A stretch of DNA of 32,316 bases from Woeseia sp037968755 (GCA_037968755.1 JBBKWB010000014.1:1-32316), one strand, 5' to 3'; positions 7,971 to 16,415 are shown, numbered from the stretch's first letter. The notes: generated by a model not told the origin, from the sequence alone. Program-made: numbers and translations.

Positions 7971-9602
7971 CTATTCCGGAAAGGTATAGCGGGAGGTTAT
8001 CGGGTAGCGCCAGTCACGGCCAAATGCGCGCGTGCTGATACGAATACCGGGTGGCGCCTGGCGACGTTTGTATTCGTTGCGTTTGACCATTTCCAGAACG
8101 CGTATCACCACTTTGCGATCGAATCCGCGCGCGCTGATGTCGTCGACCGACAGGTCTTCTTCGATCAAGGCCTCGAGAATCGGGTCAAGCACGTTGTAGT
8201 CGGGTAACGAATCACTGTCTTTCTGGTTGGGGCGCAACTCAGCGGACGGCGGTCGTGTGATGACTCGTTCTGGAATCGCAGGACTGACCGAGTTGCGATA
8301 ATGCGCCAACTTGTAGACCAGGGTCTTGCTGCAATCCTTGATCGGCCCAAAGCCGCCGTTCATGTCGCCATACAAGGTAGCGTAACCCACCGCCATTTCG
8401 CTTTTGTTGCCCGTGGTCAGCAGCATACGGCCAGTCTTGTTTGAGATAGCCATCAGCAGCAAACCACGACTGCGGGCCTGAATGTTCTCTTCAGTTACGT
8501 CCGGCTCACGTTCACCGAAGATCTTTTTCAATTGACCAACGGTCGCTGCGTAGATCGGTTCAATCGGTAGCACGTCGTAACGCACGCCAAGCAACTTTGC
8601 CTGCGCCGCAGCATCCTCCTGGCTCATGGTACTGGTGTAGCGAAACGGCATCATGACGGCGCGTACGCGATCCGCACCTAGTGCATCGCAAGCAATTGCT
8701 AGTATCAATGCGGAATCTATTCCGCCCGACAAGCCAATGACGACACCAGGAAAGCGGTGCTTCTCGACGTAATCCCGGGTACCGGTGACCAGCGCTTCGT
8801 AAACGCTTTGTTCGGGGCCGAGCAACGGCACAATATCGCCTGCTTGCGGCACCACGCCGCTTGCGTTGGCTTTCAAGGTGACCGTATGCAGGCCTTCCCT
8901 GAATGCCGGCGCACGAAAGCAGACTTCGCCATCAGCTGTCATCGCGAAAGAACCGCCATCAAACACCAGCTCATCTTGCCCGCCGACCATATTCAGATAG
9001 ACCGCAGGAATCCCGGTCTCGCCTAGGCGTTCGCGAACCACATTCTCGCGCTTCTGCTGACTGCGCACTTCATAAGGCGAGCCGTTAATTGCGAGAATCA
9101 CCTCAGCACCGGCCGCCCGACTGCGCGCTGCAGGTTGCTTGCGCCAGAGATCTTCGCAAATATTCAGGCCGATTCGAATGCCGTTGAGCTTGAAGACTGC
9201 CGCCTCGGTACCTGCCTGGAAATAGCGTTGTTCGTCGAACACGCTGTAGTTCGGCAACATCTGCTTGCGGTAACGCGCGAGCACCTGGCCATCGCGAAAC
9301 ACTATGGCGGCGTTGTAGATGCACTCGTCTTTGAATTCCGGGTAGCCGATCAGCACGTGAATACCGCGGACTGTTGTGCGAATGCGTTCAACAGCCGCTT
9401 CCACACGCCGCCGCAAGCCGGCATGAAACAGCAGGTCCTCTGGAGGATAACCGCAAATACTCAGTTCCGGGAATGCGACGATGTCGGCGCCGAGATCTTC
9501 GCGCGCTCGTTCTGCGTACTCGAAAATACGTTCCGTATTGCCCGCAACATCACCGACCACCAGGTCGAGCTGCGCGAGCGCCACAGTTACTGAATTGTTC
9601 AT
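7971..9602 (-). CDS. nadE: Glutamine-dependent NAD+ synthetase
   Basis: Catalyses the last step of NAD+ synthesis: amidation of nicotinate adenine dinucleotide using ammonia released from glutamine. The 543 residues hold two domains. The N-terminal nitrilase-type glutaminase has an intact Glu-Lys-Cys triad (E46 in FPELSICGY, K113 in YRKQMLPNY, C149 in LNICEDLW). The C-terminal synthetase has the PP-loop SGGIDS (292-297), TTGNKSEMAVGY and the typical YGDMNGGFGPIKDC segment. The two-domain form is the glutamine-using type, unlike the short ammonia-dependent E. coli NadE. It lies 89 bp downstream of sucD on the same strand, with a probable terminator between, so it may have its own promoter. Confidence 0.96.
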   Translation of the reverse strand: MNNSVTVALAQLDLVVGDVAGNTERIFEYAERAREDLGADIVAFPELSICGYPPEDLLFHAGLRRRVEAAVERIRTTVRGIHVLIGYPEFKDECIYNAAIVFRDGQVLARYRKQMLPNYSVFDEQRYFQAGTEAAVFKLNGIRIGLNICEDLWRKQPAARSRAAGAEVILAINGSPYEVRSQQKRENVVRERLGETGIPAVYLNMVGGQDELVFDGGSFAMTADGEVCFRAPAFREGLHTVTLKANASGVVPQAGDIVPLLGPEQSVYEALVTGTRDYVEKHRFPGVVIGLSGGIDSALILAIACDALGADRVRAVMMPFRYTSTMSQEDAAAQAKLLGVRYDVLPIEPIYAATVGQLKKIFGEREPDVTEENIQARSRGLLLMAISNKTGRMLLTTGNKSEMAVGYATLYGDMNGGFGPIKDCSKTLVYKLAHYRNSVSPAIPERVITRPPSAELRPNQKDSDSLPDYNVLDPILEALIEEDLSVDDISARGFDRKVVIRVLEMVKRNEYKRRQAPPGIRISTRAFGRDWRYPITSRYTFPE

Positions 9603-9647
9603 CGTCTGTTGCGACTCAAGCGAACGAACCAGGTCGGCGTGCCGACC

Positions 9648-9682
9648 AAAAGGCTGGCTGACAGGCTTTGCGCCGGCCAGCC
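9648..9682 (-). terminator. Probable terminator after sucCD
   Basis: On the minus strand GGCTGGC (9676-9682) and GCCAGCC (9652-9658) form a 7-bp GC-rich stem, followed by TTTT. The 17-base loop contains a small inner GGC/GCC hairpin. It lies between the sucD stop and the nadE start. Confidence 0.42.
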
Positions 9683-9691
9683 AACCGCGTA

Positions 9692-10564
9692 TCAGTTCTT
9701 AATTAGCTCCAGCATCTTGCTGCCGAGCTCAGCTGGCGAACGCACAGTTGCGACCCCCGCTTTTTCGAGAGCCTGGTACTTGTCTTCGGCGGTGCCTTTG
9801 CCACCGGCGATAATTGCGCCAGCGTGACCCATACGTTTGCCTGCCGGTGCGGTGACACCTGCGATGTACGCAACGACAGGCTTCTTGACCTCTGACTGAA
9901 TGAACTCGGCAGCGGCTTCTTCATCAGTGCCACCAATCTCGCCCACCATTACAATGCCGTCGGTATCCGGATCTGCTTCGAACAACTCGAGGCAGTCGAT
10001 GAAATCCATACCACGTATGGGGTCGCCACCAATACCAATGCAGGTGCTCTGACCGAGGCCATTGTTGGTGGTCTGGTAGACCGCCTCGTACGTCAGCGTA
10101 CCGGAGCGTGAGACAACACCGATGCGGCCTTTCTTGTGGATGAAGCCCGGCATGATGCCGATCTTGCACTCATCCGGCGTAATGATGCCGGGGCAGTTCG
10201 GGCCGATCAGCCGGCAATTGTAATTGCGCAGGGCCGATTTCACTTTGACCATATCGAGCACCGGAATACCTTCCGTGATGCAGACGATGAGTTCAACACC
10301 CGAATCAGCGGCTTCCAGAATGGCATCGGCAGCAAACGGCGCCGGCACATAAATCATGCTGACGTCAGCGCCGGTTTCCCGCACTGCTTCGCGCATCGTG
10401 TTGAATACCGGTAAGCCCAGGGTTTCTTCACCGCCGCGACCCGGGGTAACGCCGCCGACCACCTTGGTGCCGTAGTCGATGCACTGCTCCGTGTGGAACT
10501 GGCCCTGATTGCCGGTGATGCCCTGGCAAAGAATTTTGCTTTTTTTGTTGACCAGAATACTCAT
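9692..10564 (-). CDS. sucD: Succinyl-CoA synthetase alpha subunit
   Basis: Alpha subunit of the TCA-cycle enzyme that converts succinyl-CoA to succinate while making ATP or GTP. The 290-residue protein has the N-terminal Rossmann CoA-binding domain (QGITGNQGQFH around residues 14-24) and the phosphohistidine loop GHAGAIIAGGKGTAEDK, with H247 as the phosphorylated residue (E. coli H246). It follows sucC with a 4-bp overlap (ATGA), so the two are translationally coupled and made in equal amounts. Length and motifs are entirely ordinary. Confidence 0.97.
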   Translation of the reverse strand: MSILVNKKSKILCQGITGNQGQFHTEQCIDYGTKVVGGVTPGRGGEETLGLPVFNTMREAVRETGADVSMIYVPAPFAADAILEAADSGVELIVCITEGIPVLDMVKVKSALRNYNCRLIGPNCPGIITPDECKIGIMPGFIHKKGRIGVVSRSGTLTYEAVYQTTNNGLGQSTCIGIGGDPIRGMDFIDCLELFEADPDTDGIVMVGEIGGTDEEAAAEFIQSEVKKPVVAYIAGVTAPAGKRMGHAGAIIAGGKGTAEDKYQALEKAGVATVRSPAELGSKMLELIKN

Positions 10565-11727
10565 GACTTCACCGCTGCAGAGACTGCTTTCTTCGCCGCG
10601 TCAGTCAAATCGTCCGCGGTAATAATGGCAAGGCCGCTGGCCTTGAGCAGCGCCCGACCTTTGTCGACATTGGTGCCCTCCAAACGGACAACCACCGGCA
10701 CTTCCACGCCCACTTCTTTCACGGCGCTGATAATGCCCTCGGCAATCAGGTCGCAACGAACAATGCCGCCGAATATGTTGACGAGGATCGCTGCTACGTT
10801 CTTGTTGGAAAGAATCAGTTTGAAAGCCGCAGCAACACGCTCGCTCGTCGCACCACCGCCTACGTCGAGGAAGTTAGCTGGCTCACCACCGTGCAATTTG
10901 ATCAGGTCCATCGTGGCCATAGCGAGGCCGGCACCGTTCACCATGCAGGCGATATTGCCGTCGAGCGACACATAGTTAAGGTCGTGTTCGGCTGCCTCGC
11001 GTTCTTTCTCGTCTTCCTGACTGGGATCGCGCAGCTCGGTCAGTGCCTTTTGCCGGTACAGCGCATTGTCTTCGATATTAATTTTCGCATCGAGGGACAG
11101 CACGTCGCCCGCTTTGGTAACGATCAGCGGGTTCACTTCGATAAGACTGGCGTCGCATTCAATGAACAATTTATACATACGCGTGATCAAGTCAGTGAAC
11201 TGTCGCTGCTGGTGCTTGTTCAATCCCAGGCCAAAGGCGAGCTGGCGGGCCTGGTAGCCCATCAAGCCGGTGTCCGGCGACACGGCGACGCTGAAAATCT
11301 GCTCCGGCGTATCGGCCGCGACCTGCTCGATATCCATGCCGCCCGCTGCCGAGGCGATAAATGCCACTTGCCGTGCTTCGCGATCAACCAGCATGCTGAG
11401 ATACAGCTCGCGCTCGATCTCGGAACCGGACTCTATATAGACCGTGTTGACGGGCAGACCTTCCGGACCGGATTGATGTGTCACCAGCTGCATGCCAAGC
11501 ATTTCCCTGGCGTAAGCTCGTACCTCGTCCTTGGAACGCGCGAGTTTGACGCCGCCGGCTTTGCCGCGACCGCCTGCATGCACCTGGGCTTTCACCACCC
11601 ATAGCTTGCCGCCCAGCTTTTCCGCGGCGGCAGCCGCATCGTCGGCATTGTCCACGGCATGTCCGCTGGGTACCGGAATGCCGAAATCCGCGAAGAGTTT
11701 CTTCGATTGATATTCGTGAAGGTTCAT
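10561..11727 (-). CDS. sucC: Succinyl-CoA synthetase beta subunit
   Basis: Nucleotide-binding beta subunit of succinyl-CoA synthetase, partner of the overlapping sucD. The product is 388 residues, identical in length to E. coli SucC, starting MNLHEYQSKKLFADFGIPVP. The ATP-grasp fold is seen as KAQVHAGGRGKAGGVK near residues 46-61, and the C-terminal domain has FGGIVRCDLIAEG and VVRLEGTNVDKGR. The frame is open 107 codons further upstream, but that part has no family similarity; the ATG at 11727 is the start. The ribosome binding site is poor. It is divergent from pilS over 252 bp; in some Xanthomonadales sucCD also neighbour pilSR. Confidence 0.97.
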   Translation of the reverse strand: MNLHEYQSKKLFADFGIPVPSGHAVDNADDAAAAAEKLGGKLWVVKAQVHAGGRGKAGGVKLARSKDEVRAYAREMLGMQLVTHQSGPEGLPVNTVYIESGSEIERELYLSMLVDREARQVAFIASAAGGMDIEQVAADTPEQIFSVAVSPDTGLMGYQARQLAFGLGLNKHQQRQFTDLITRMYKLFIECDASLIEVNPLIVTKAGDVLSLDAKINIEDNALYRQKALTELRDPSQEDEKEREAAEHDLNYVSLDGNIACMVNGAGLAMATMDLIKLHGGEPANFLDVGGGATSERVAAAFKLILSNKNVAAILVNIFGGIVRCDLIAEGIISAVKEVGVEVPVVVRLEGTNVDKGRALLKASGLAIITADDLTDAAKKAVSAAVKS

Positions 11728-11832
11728 TTGATGGCTGGTCTTCAAACGCGCCTGACCGGCGCATGGGTGCCCACGTGAGGGCGAGACAAAAATTCCGGCG
11801 TATTTTGGAGCAAAGCCACCAGAAGCGCAAAG

Positions 11833-11848
11833 CGTCATCATGATGACG
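11833..11848. promoter_or_regulatory. Perfect 16-bp palindrome between sucC and pilS
   Basis: CGTCATCATGATGACG is a perfect inverted repeat near the middle of the 252-bp divergent region. Its symmetry and place suit a dimeric repressor or activator acting on sucC, pilS or both. The regulator is unknown. Confidence 0.4.
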
Positions 11849-11936
11849 ACTGAAACGGACGCGGCCAGAGACGGCGCTGCAGGGATATTCGTCAGGGCTG
11901 GCAGCGACTTAGCGCGCCTCCTTGGTCGGATTGCAC

Positions 11937-11942
11937 TACAAT
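11937..11942 (+). promoter_or_regulatory. Possible -10 element for pilSR
   Basis: TACAAT matches the sigma-70 -10 consensus at five of six positions and lies 37 bp before the pilS ATG. No clear -35 element is seen at the right distance. Confidence 0.28.
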
Positions 11943-11979
11943 CTGCCGCCAACGACCGTATGGTCAGTGGCGAGCCCTC

Positions 11980-13653
11980 ATGCGACAGACTGCAGTTGAC
12001 CTGAAAAGCGGCGATAAACACACGCGGCCTGCGCGTGCTATTGAGCAATCTGATCTCACCTGGCGGGCCCTCAGCACGCTTAATATATTCCGCCTGCTGG
12101 TTGCGCTGAGCTTGCTGATACTGTTTTTCGCCAGCGGCGATCCGCGTTTCTTCGGTGATCGTTACCCGGCTTTGTTCTCTGCCACCGCCGCGGGCTACTT
12201 CGTGTTTGCCGCGGTGTCCGGCATTGCGATCCGCATGCGCTGGATTTCTGCCGCCTTACAGATACTCGCGCAGGTCACGGTCGATATCGCCGCAATTGTC
12301 ATCCTTATGCACGCCAGCGGCGGCATAACGAGCGGACTTGGCGGCCTGCTCGTGGTCTTCGTCGGCGCAGGCAGCCTGGTGCTGCCGTTACAGGTTCCCG
12401 GCTTTTTCGCGGCCCTCGCGACCCTCGCCGTGCTCGGCGAGCAGTTATTCACGCAATTGCTGGATGGACCGGGCGGCAGCAGCAACTATTCGGCTGCCGG
12501 TGTATTGGGCGCGATCATCTTCGCGATCGCGCTGGCCGCACGGCCGCTGGCAAAACGCATCCAGGCCAGCGAAGAACTGGCTCACCAGCGCGGCATCGAT
12601 CTGGCCAACCTGTCAGAACTTAATGAGTACATTGTCCAGCATCTGCGCGAGAGCATCGTGGTCATTGATGCCAACGACCACATCCGGCTGATCAACAGCT
12701 CGGCAGCCGCTTTGCTCGGCATTGATATGCAGACTGGCAATCGGGCACTTGCCGGCACCGCCCCGGATCTCTACCGCTACCTGGGAGAGTGGAGAACCAG
12801 TGAGAGTGTGTCCGGCCATAACGAATTTACCCTGACCAGCAGTGAGCAATCGGCGCGAATTTCCGTACACCTTGCGCCGCTGGGTCGTGGCTCGGGACGC
12901 TTAGGCCCGGTGCTGATGTTTCTCGAAGACGCCGGCCTGATGAACGCGAGAGTGCAGCAATCGAAACTTGCCTCGCTCGGCCGCCTGAGCGCCAGCATTG
13001 CGCACGAGATCCGCAATCCTGTCGGCGCGATGAGCCATGCAGGTCAGTTGCTGGCGGAATCCGCATCGATGACCAAAGAAGACCTGCGCCTGACCGAGAT
13101 CATCCGCACCCACGCAGAACGGGTCAGTCATATTATTGATAATGTCCTGCAGTTGTCACGACGCGATTCGGGTGAAGCAGAAGAACTGGCATTGCGTCCT
13201 TGGCTGCAGGATTTTGCGACCGAATTCACCAATACGCTGGAATTGCAGGAAGGTGAGCTCAGTATCAGCGCAGCGGAAGACGGTATTTTCGTGCATATGG
13301 ATCCCAGTCACCTGCGCCAGGTGCTCTGGAATCTGTGTGACAACGCGGTCAAATACGGCAGTGAAACCGGCGGCATTATGGTGGAATTGCGTAGCGGCCG
13401 GGTCGCGCGCACCAATCGGCCTTATCTTGAGGTCCTTGACCGGGGTCACGGTATCGATGCGGCCACCGCCGATAAGATATTCGAACCGTTTTTCACCAAT
13501 CGTCAGGGCGGCACCGGTCTTGGCCTGTATATATCGCGCGAACTGTGCGAGTTGAACCACGCCACCCTGGTGCACCAGCCACGTGCCGGTGGCGGCAGCA
13601 TATTTCGCATTGTGTTTGCGGATGGCGGCCGCTGGCAGCGACTTGGTAATTAA
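11980..13653 (+). CDS. pilS: Type IV pilus sensor histidine kinase PilS
   Basis: Membrane histidine kinase that controls pilin transcription through PilR; in Pseudomonas it senses pilin in the inner membrane. The 557 residues begin with a short cytoplasmic segment, then six hydrophobic stretches (about residues 38-200, including LLVALSLLILFFASG and LGGLLVVFVGAG). A PAS-like domain follows (about 220-310, LRESIVVIDANDHIRLINSSAA), then the kinase: H-box SIAHEIRNPVGAM with phospho-acceptor H342, N-box NLCDNAVKYG, and G-boxes DRGHGI and GGTGLGLYIS. It is followed 15 bp later by pilR, forming a two-gene operon directly upstream of the pilin genes it should control. The start codon has only a weak GGCGAG ribosome binding site. 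Confidence 0.94.
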   Translation: MRQTAVDLKSGDKHTRPARAIEQSDLTWRALSTLNIFRLLVALSLLILFFASGDPRFFGDRYPALFSATAAGYFVFAAVSGIAIRMRWISAALQILAQVTVDIAAIVILMHASGGITSGLGGLLVVFVGAGSLVLPLQVPGFFAALATLAVLGEQLFTQLLDGPGGSSNYSAAGVLGAIIFAIALAARPLAKRIQASEELAHQRGIDLANLSELNEYIVQHLRESIVVIDANDHIRLINSSAAALLGIDMQTGNRALAGTAPDLYRYLGEWRTSESVSGHNEFTLTSSEQSARISVHLAPLGRGSGRLGPVLMFLEDAGLMNARVQQSKLASLGRLSASIAHEIRNPVGAMSHAGQLLAESASMTKEDLRLTEIIRTHAERVSHIIDNVLQLSRRDSGEAEELALRPWLQDFATEFTNTLELQEGELSISAAEDGIFVHMDPSHLRQVLWNLCDNAVKYGSETGGIMVELRSGRVARTNRPYLEVLDRGHGIDAATADKIFEPFFTNRQGGTGLGLYISRELCELNHATLVHQPRAGGGSIFRIVFADGGRWQRLGN

Positions 13654-13668
13654 CCCTACTGGACTGAC

Positions 13669-14985
13669 ATGAGCACACCGCACGCCCTGGTTATCGACGA
13701 CGAGCCCGACATTCGCGAGCTCCTGTCATTAACACTGGAACGCATGAACATCCGCACTGCCCTGGCAGGCGATGTGGCGGAGGCTCGCGCGCAGCTTGGC
13801 AAACATGATTTCGATCTGTGCCTGACCGACATGCGTTTGCCGGACGGCGACGGTCTGGATCTCGTCAGCTGGATGCAAACGCACAATCCAGGCGTGCCCG
13901 TTGCGGTAATCACCGCACACGGCAACGTGGAGACAGCGGTTTCAGCGCTGAAGCTCGGCGCATTCGACTTCATCTCCAAACCGCTCGATCTGGCCAATTT
14001 GCGTAACGTCATTGAAAGCGCACTGAAACTACGACAGACGGCCAACCGTGAAGAGAGCCGTTTGCTCGGCAACTCCGCACCGATGCAGGAACTACGCGAA
14101 CTTGTGGAGCGGGTAGCTCGCAGCCAGGCTCCGGTGCACATATTCGGCGAGTCGGGCACCGGCAAAGAACTCGTCGCGCGCTTGATCCATGATTCCGGAC
14201 CGCGCGCGGATGGTCCGTTTGTACCGGTAAACTGTGGCGCGATACCGGCCGAGCTGATGGAGAGCGAGTTCTTTGGTCATCGCAAAGGCGCCTTTACAGG
14301 GGCCGTCGCGGACAAAGTCGGGCTGGTGCAAAGTGCAAACGGTGGCACCTTGTTCCTCGATGAAATTGCGGACTTGCCACTGGCAATGCAGGTCAAGCTG
14401 CTGCGCGTGATCCAGGAGCAAACGGTACGACCGGTAGGTGCCGCCGCTGAAGAGCAGGTCAATATCCGTTTCCTCTCAGCAACCCACCGTCACCTCGGCG
14501 ACATGGTCAAGAAAGGCGATTTTCGCGAGGACCTGTTTTACCGCATAAACGTTATAGAACTGCGCGTTCCGGCGTTGCGCGAACGCGGCGACGATGTATT
14601 GCTACTGGCGGGTCATATCATCGAGCGACTTGGCGGCTCGCTCGACCTCCTCGAAGACGACGCTCGCGAGCTGCTACGCAGTTACGCGTTTCCCGGCAAT
14701 GTTCGTGAATTGGAGAACATGCTGGAGCGCGCCGTAACCTTGTGTGCCTCGGGCAGTATCGGCAAACAGGATCTGCAGGTGCGGGACGGCACTCCTCCTG
14801 AGACCGGCAAACAGACCAGCAGCAGTGCGCCGGCCGATCTCGGCGACCACATCGAGGGGATCGAGCGCCAGGCGATTGTCGATGCGCTTGAAAAGGCCCG
14901 CTATAACAAGACAGCGGCTGCCAAATTGCTGGGCCTGTCATTCCGCCAGTTGCGCTATCGCATCAAGAAACTCGGCATCGACTGA
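13669..14985 (+). CDS. pilR: Type IV pilus sigma-54 response regulator PilR
   Basis: NtrC-class activator of sigma-54 promoters, phosphorylated by PilS, that switches on pilin transcription. The 438 residues have three parts. The receiver domain has the acidic pair D10/D11, phospho-acceptor D54 in LTDMRLPDG and K104. The AAA+ domain has Walker A GESGTGKE (160-167), the sigma-54-contacting loop GAFTGA (207-212) and LFLDEIADLP. A Fis-type helix-turn-helix forms the C-terminus (ALEKARYNKTAAAKLLGLSF, then RQLRYRIKKLGI). All key residues are present. A consensus sigma-54 promoter with upstream repeat sites follows within 200 bp, so its main target is almost certainly the adjacent pilin gene. Confidence 0.96.
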   Translation: MSTPHALVIDDEPDIRELLSLTLERMNIRTALAGDVAEARAQLGKHDFDLCLTDMRLPDGDGLDLVSWMQTHNPGVPVAVITAHGNVETAVSALKLGAFDFISKPLDLANLRNVIESALKLRQTANREESRLLGNSAPMQELRELVERVARSQAPVHIFGESGTGKELVARLIHDSGPRADGPFVPVNCGAIPAELMESEFFGHRKGAFTGAVADKVGLVQSANGGTLFLDEIADLPLAMQVKLLRVIQEQTVRPVGAAAEEQVNIRFLSATHRHLGDMVKKGDFREDLFYRINVIELRVPALRERGDDVLLLAGHIIERLGGSLDLLEDDARELLRSYAFPGNVRELENMLERAVTLCASGSIGKQDLQVRDGTPPETGKQTSSSAPADLGDHIEGIERQAIVDALEKARYNKTAAAKLLGLSFRQLRYRIKKLGID

Positions 14986-14989
14986 AAAA

Positions 14990-15040
14990 CTGTCGGCACA
15001 TACCGACCGCGGCTGACAATTATTGTCAGCTTCTGACAAT
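14990..15040 (+). promoter_or_regulatory. Candidate PilR binding sites upstream of the first pilin gene
   Basis: The segment holds CTGTC (14990-14994), a perfect 17-bp palindrome CTGACAAT-T-ATTGTCAG (15013-15029) and a third CTGACAAT (15033-15040). The two direct copies start 20 bp apart, two helical turns, so they face the same side of the DNA. Pseudomonas PilR sites are described as (C/G)TGTC cores, which these contain. They lie about 110-150 bp upstream of the -24/-12 promoter, a usual enhancer distance. The palindrome could also act as a weak hairpin after pilR. Confidence 0.68.
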
Positions 15041-15148
15041 CAGTGACCAGTTTGGCCCAGGATTCGGCTGCCAACGCGGCTCGCCAGCTTATAACTGAAC
15101 TCCACTTTTGCTTTATTTATCAGATAGATATGAAGTAGTTTTCGATAT

Positions 15149-15164
15149 TGGCACGGGCCTTGCT
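15149..15164 (+). promoter_or_regulatory. Sigma-54 (-24/-12) promoter of the first pilin gene
   Basis: TGGCACG, four bases, TTGCT: an exact match to the sigma-54 consensus, with GG at 15150-15151 and GC at 15162-15163. Transcription would start near 15175, about 60 bases before the pilin ATG. With pilR directly upstream this fits the PilSR-RpoN control of pilA known in Pseudomonas. Confidence 0.9.
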
Positions 15165-15235
15165 TTATACCCGATACAGGCGACATCGCCGTAGTTTTTA
15201 TCGACGCTCAATTTTGCTACCTCATGGAGATTCCA

Positions 15236-15682
15236 ATGAAGAAAGTTCAACAAGGTTTTACGCTTATCGAACTGATGATCGTGGTTGCGATCATCGGCAT
15301 CCTGGCTGCCATCGCTATCCCGGCTTACCAGGACTACACGATTCGCGCACAGGTTTCTGAAGGTCTGAGTCTGTCGGGCGCAGCGAAAGCAGCTGTTACC
15401 GAGTACTACCAGGACCAGGGCGTATACCCGGCTGACAATGCTACTGCCGGCCTGGAGCCCGCTGCCAATATCTCTGGTAAATACGTATCGCTGGTTACTG
15501 TAGGCGCTAACGTAATTACGGTTACGTACGCAGCAAATGGCACGCAGACTGCTAACAACAACATCAACGGCGCAACCCTGACGATGACCGCACTCGACAA
15601 CGGCGGTAGTGTCTCTTGGACCTGTGCTGGCGGTGCTATCCTCGGCGGCGAGCCGAAATGGCTGCCGGCTGCTTGCCGATAG
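15236..15682 (+). CDS. pilA: Type IV major pilin (first of two tandem pilin genes)
   Basis: Structural subunit of type IV pili. The 148-residue prepilin has a short basic leader MKKVQQG, cleaved by PilD before phenylalanine in G^FTLIELMIVVAIIGILAA, with the essential Glu at mature position 5. Mature length is about 141 residues. The C-terminal globular domain ends with a cysteine pair (WTCAGGAIL ... LPAAC) that should form the disulfide-bonded loop of type IVa pilins. The ATG at 15236 is preceded by GGAG at a good distance; the ATG four codons earlier overlaps that site and would add MEIP to the leader. The strong sigma-54 promoter and the terminator right after the gene indicate a highly expressed single-gene transcript, as expected for the major pilin. 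Confidence 0.95.
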   Translation: MKKVQQGFTLIELMIVVAIIGILAAIAIPAYQDYTIRAQVSEGLSLSGAAKAAVTEYYQDQGVYPADNATAGLEPAANISGKYVSLVTVGANVITVTYAANGTQTANNNINGATLTMTALDNGGSVSWTCAGGAILGGEPKWLPAACR

Positions 15683-15732
15683 TCGCTGCTGCGGACATCG
15701 CGATGACGATGTCCTGAGTAGGAAGTACGGAG

Positions 15733-15758
15733 AAAGCCCCGCTCGTCGGGGCTTTTTT
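15733..15758 (+). terminator. Rho-independent terminator after the first pilin gene
   Basis: AAAGCCCCG, five-base loop, CGGGGC followed by six Ts, 50 bp after the stop codon. The stem is GC-rich and complete and the A-tract/T-tract pair is symmetric. It should separate the major pilin message from the second pilin gene. Confidence 0.92.
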
Positions 15759-15911
15759 CATCACGGATACTTTACGTAACGTCATACACTGGCATTGCGT
15801 GAGGAATTGCAGCGGCATGCATTGAGCCGGGCGCAGCAACGCGCTTGATCAATCAGCTTGCTGCCGTTAGTTTTACCAAACGGTAAGTAGCAGTTTAACG
15901 GGAGTCGTCAG

Positions 15912-16415
15912 ATGAGCACATCCACGCGACAAACTGGTTTCACGCTGATCGAACTGATGATCGTTGTGGCCATAATCGGCATCCTTGCCTCACTCGCTGT
16001 CTCGGCGTACCAGACTTACGTGGTGCGCGCCCAGGTAGCCGAAGGACTGAACTTCGCCGCAAGCGTTAAAGTGCCCATTGTGGAAGCTTTCACAAATGAC
16101 GGCCGACCACCGAACGGCCGCACCGACATCGGCCTGTCGGCGGCGCCTACGGATACTCAAGGCAGCTACGTCAGCGCATTGAGTATCGTTAATGGCCGTG
16201 TCGATATCACCTTCGGTAACAATGCTCATCAGGCCATTTTCGGGCAAACGCTCTCAGTGACGCCCTATGCAACGCCTGGCGGCACAGCGGTGTCGTGGCG
16301 TTGTGGCTATTCCGGCGCACTCACAGGCGCTCCACTCACGGGCGGCGGCGTCTCGACGGCCTATCAGGCCGGCAGCATCGAAGAACGTTATCTGCCCTCC
16401 ACCTGTCGCAACTGA
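15912..16415 (+). CDS. Second type IV pilin (PilA paralogue)
   Basis: A 167-residue prepilin with leader MSTSTRQTG cleaved before F in G^FTLIELMIVVAIIGILAS; Glu5 is present. The first 50 mature residues closely follow the first pilin, including YQTYVVRAQVAEGLNF against YQDYTIRAQVSEGLSL. The globular part differs and is longer (about 158 mature residues) but keeps the C-terminal cysteine pair (SWRCGYSG ... YLPSTC). The start has GGGAG 8 bases upstream. It arose by duplication of the first gene or came in as a diverged allele. No sigma-54 promoter was found in front of it, and a terminator separates the two, so it is probably regulated differently: an alternative or minor pilin. Tandem pilins are also known in Xanthomonas. 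Confidence 0.92.
   Translation: MSTSTRQTGFTLIELMIVVAIIGILASLAVSAYQTYVVRAQVAEGLNFAASVKVPIVEAFTNDGRPPNGRTDIGLSAAPTDTQGSYVSALSIVNGRVDITFGNNAHQAIFGQTLSVTPYATPGGTAVSWRCGYSGALTGAPLTGGGVSTAYQAGSIEERYLPSTCRN

Noticed and set aside
11728..12048. In-frame upstream extension of sucC (107 codons)
   Set aside because: SucC starts at MNLHEYQSKK with exactly the length of E. coli SucC; the extension crosses the divergent control region and the pilS start.
15789..15806. Possible second sigma-54 promoter (TGGCAT ... TTGCA) before the second pilin gene
   Set aside because: Spacing between the GG and GC elements is about six bases too long for a functional -24/-12 promoter.
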